A stretch of DNA of 64,000 nucleotides from Mercurialis annua (taxonomy: Eukaryota; Streptophyta; Magnoliopsida; Malpighiales; Euphorbiaceae), in NCBI RefSeq assembly GCF_937616625.2, contig NC_065571.1, positions 2,172,501-2,236,500 of the forward strand, read 5' to 3'. A program made the position numbers and the translations under genes. Shown here piece by piece: positions 61,285-64,000 of this stretch; the first letter of the stretch is position 1, and the number at the start of each line of letters is the position of its first letter. The notes beneath the pieces were generated by a model. It was given only the letters and a program-made list of their open reading frames with translations, did no database searches and was not told where the DNA came from.

Positions 61285-62684
61285 TACTTCGATCGTGACC
61301 TCCGGGAGCGAAAAATAGCTTCCGATAGCATGAAATGGACATGGAACTTGACGTTTTGAGCTAGGCTTTTGGAATAAGCATATTAAGCAAGGCTTAATTG
61401 ATTAGTTGAACACCACTAATGTTATTAACCAAGTGTAAGAATGAGATTTGGTAATAGATATCAAGAAAGATACGTTTAGAACGCGACGACTTACGTTTTG
61501 CGCTTCTGGCCATGTTTGGAGGTTAGCATGATTGCTAGAATAGGATTCTCTAAGCATATTTTTAATGATAGAATCCTATGATAGATGTGACGGATTATCG
61601 AGCTATAAGTATGACGAATCAAGAAGCTCGACGAGGATTGACGGACCAGTCTCCTGGAGCTTACGTTCAGATATAAGGAATAGCGGTCACTGTGAGTGGC
61701 AATTTACTTTCGCGTATTATTATTATTATTAAAGTTATTTTCATATATTATGAATATGATTATCAATACGCTTATATAAGATGGTATGTTTGATGAATGT
61801 GATTATATGAATGCCATTATATTCATTGTTTGAATATGAGTATCTAGCATGCGATCCGAAGAAACCAACTACCTATTGGGTGTCAATAGGTTGTGTGATC
61901 ACCAGTATTTGAGTCAGTCTAGTGTGTCTAGATTGTCTATGAGATTATGAAATGCGCATACGATATGAATGCGATACGAGTGAGAACTCGGTTACGGTGT
62001 AACCTGAGCCCCGTATCTAGTGGGTTGGACCCACCAGTGAGTTGGACTCACACTTTGAGATTAAGAGATTGGTCGCGGCTGACGTGGTTGAGTGTGAACA
62101 CTCCCAGGTCGGACCACTTGGATCAGTTTAATTTGAGTATTCGGAACGAGATAAGTTCAGAAGTTAAGATTAGGGTTTCGGTCGGATCTGCTATTTATGA
62201 ATGTTATGTTATTTTCATATTATATCGAGATAAATATATATATATGATTGAGTATGCGATGTGTATTTTGATAATACCGATAATAAGTTGCATACTCACT
62301 CAGTATTTTCCCAAATACTGACCCCTCACTCTGATGTTTGCAGGTATTAGAAGTCGGATCAGACAAGCCATCTCCATTGTGCCAAAAGTCATTGGACTTG
62401 CACAAGTATGAGTTCCTAGAGCTGCAGTAGTCAGTAGGTGTCAGTATAAGGATAGCGATTTAATTTCAAATAGTTTTTTTTGAATGTAAACTCTAATATA
62501 ATACTTTGATGTCTATAAGTATGTTATCTAAAAGAGTTTTCTGAAAATATTCTATATATATATAATAATATGTTTTTAAATGCGAAAAATTATTAGTGGT
62601 TTTAGGCTTGCTACGGGTATTGGAGCTACCACTCCCATTCCCTAGCGCCGGTCTCGGTTCAATAATTTGGGTCGTGACAGAGAT

Positions 62685-64000
62685 ACGACAGTAAATTTGG
62701 GTTGGACCCTCAATGGAGGGTACAGAGTTTTGGAAAAAAATTAGTTTTTTTCGTAAAGAAAATGAGGTAGTTGCAGGTTTGTGAAGAAATTTGAGGAAGA
62801 TGAAACATAACATGAAAAATGAATAGTTGTTTAGATACTAGGGTCGGCTGACATCTTTTATTTTATTTTATTTTGAATATTGTAATTAATATTAAAAAGG
62901 AATCTGACATATGTATAGCAATAAAAGATGAATAGTTGTTTAGATATTAGGGACGACTACTTTTCTTTTATTGATTTCAATGTTTTTTGTCTTTACCCAA
63001 TTATCTTTTATTATTTTAAGAATATTTTTTCCATTCTGTAATTGATAAACATTAATTTGATAAATGACTGTTCATTTACATAGTAAAATAAAGTCTTTCA
63101 ATTAGTTCTACTTCTAATTAGTAATTAATATCATTATAGAAATAAAATAGCAACTTACGAAAAAAATTATTTATATATATACTACTGAACATCAAAATTT
63201 TAATAATTTTTTTAAACCACAACGGTCCCAACACCTGTGTCTAATTTTGGATCTGCACCCCGTATATTCATATAAGAAGGTCACCGGGTCGGACATGCGG
63301 ATATGTGGCCAACTTTTACACCCGTATCCGAGTCCGGGTAACATAGTTTGAACTTAGAACTTATAACTTAAGTTTTAACATTAAAAGTGCATAACCAATG
63401 GTTATCATAATAGATTTGGTTTGTACTTTTTAGGCGTCCATTATGGTCGGAAAAATCATTTTCCTTCCTCTGCGCTCCCGAGTCCGCTGAGTCCGCGTGG
63501 TATGTTTCATATGGATAGCAAATGACACCTCTCGCGCAAAAAGTGTTGGGTGTTTGTGTTGTAGTGCAACTTCCTTTTCCCGGTACACTATCACTACCGA
63601 TGATCTTATTTTTTATGAATAAGCAAAAAGTGTTGGCATTTAACGTAAGAGCGCATCGTTTTTGTCGGGAAAAGACACTTCCTTACAACGGTTGTTTTTC
63701 CCGGCGATTACATGTACTCAGCGAACTGATTTGCGTTGGTTATATATAGCGATGCCGTTGTCAAGTAAATCGAGCAGATCATAAATCGTCGGTTACTATG
63801 TTAATATCGGTCTTATCGCTGATGTATATTGTGAAAGATTTGTTGTACGACATCGCGTTGGTTGTCGGTTTCCATTCGGCACAAAATTAAGGGATGACTT
63901 ACTATTGCGAAAATCGCTGTTGCCGATCACGAGCAAGCGTCATTACTTACTAGAGGTAACAGTTTCACATGTTATTTTTTTTCCTGAAAGAGCATTGTAT
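62685..64000. other. Intergenic sequence to the right edge
   Basis: No gene recognised. The last 600 bases (63420-64000) are noticeably GC-richer and contain recurrent TTCCCGG/TCGGGAAAA-type phrases, perhaps part of a transposon that continues past the window. The 75-codon frame at 63522 is unassigned. Confidence 0.35.

Larger units (their letters stand above)
60115..62684 (+). mobile_element. Solo LTR of a Ty3/Gypsy-type retrotransposon (2.56 kb)
   Basis: The LTR spans 60120-62679. It begins TGTAATACCCCAAAA and ends GGGTCGTGACA, a TG..CA pair typical of plant chromovirus (Tekay/Del-like) LTRs. A perfect 5-bp duplication, gagat, flanks it at 60115-60119 and 62680-62684. No gag-pol or second LTR follows, so it is a solo LTR left by recombination. 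It contains a (TA)n tract at 60713-60747, possibly overlapping its TATA region, and a palindromic minisatellite at 61134-61284. Lineage is inferred from end sequences and length. Confidence 0.88.

Overview
The window is nuclear DNA from a flowering plant, most likely a eudicot. It is strongly AT-rich, its genes carry many spliced introns, and it holds plant-type genes: a D-type cyclin, a peroxisomal thiolase with a PTS2 signal, a plastid-targeted dihydroxy-acid dehydratase and a type III polyketide synthase. The intergenic space is packed with plant transposon families. I cannot name the species from sequence alone. Exon limits were read by eye from GT/GC-AG sites and checked by reading-frame continuity.

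Layout. 1-5.5 kb: a 2-oxoglutarate-dependent dioxygenase gene missing its N-terminal part (1769-3202), followed by large TA-type microsatellites. 5.9-9.8 kb: foldback (MULE-like) elements. 10.2-12.8 kb: a complete minus-strand CycD2/D4-type cyclin gene of 6 exons, with a hAT-type MITE in its last intron. 13-31 kb: gene-poor; one candidate LTR, telomere-like repeats, several foldback elements and two hairpin arrays. 31.2-34.7 kb: a 14-exon 3-ketoacyl-CoA thiolase gene (KAT2/PED1 type, 462 codons). 35.8-40.0 kb: a 14-exon dihydroxy-acid dehydratase gene (609 codons) with one GC-AG intron. 41.4-46.2 kb: a RING-H2 E3 ligase gene (764 codons) with a 5' UTR intron. 46.3-51.1 kb: minisatellite, a tandem segmental duplication, a LINE fragment, and MULE and hAT MITEs. 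51.3-53.7 kb: a chalcone-synthase-like type III polyketide synthase (390 codons) with a SINE in its intron and a MITE just upstream of its promoter. 53.7-64 kb: gene-poor; a 692-bp hAT MITE with perfect target duplication and a 2.56-kb solo LTR of Ty3/Gypsy type.

The genes do not form a functional cluster. They are ordinary, separate housekeeping or specialised-metabolism loci: cell cycle, peroxisomal beta-oxidation, branched-chain amino acid synthesis, ubiquitination and polyketide synthesis. The most distinctive content is the density of short inverted-repeat elements whose target-site duplications can still be read, internal hairpin arrays in some of them, and unusual residues next to the catalytic cysteine of the polyketide synthase. 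I found no CRISPR array, operon or other clearly undescribed multi-gene system.
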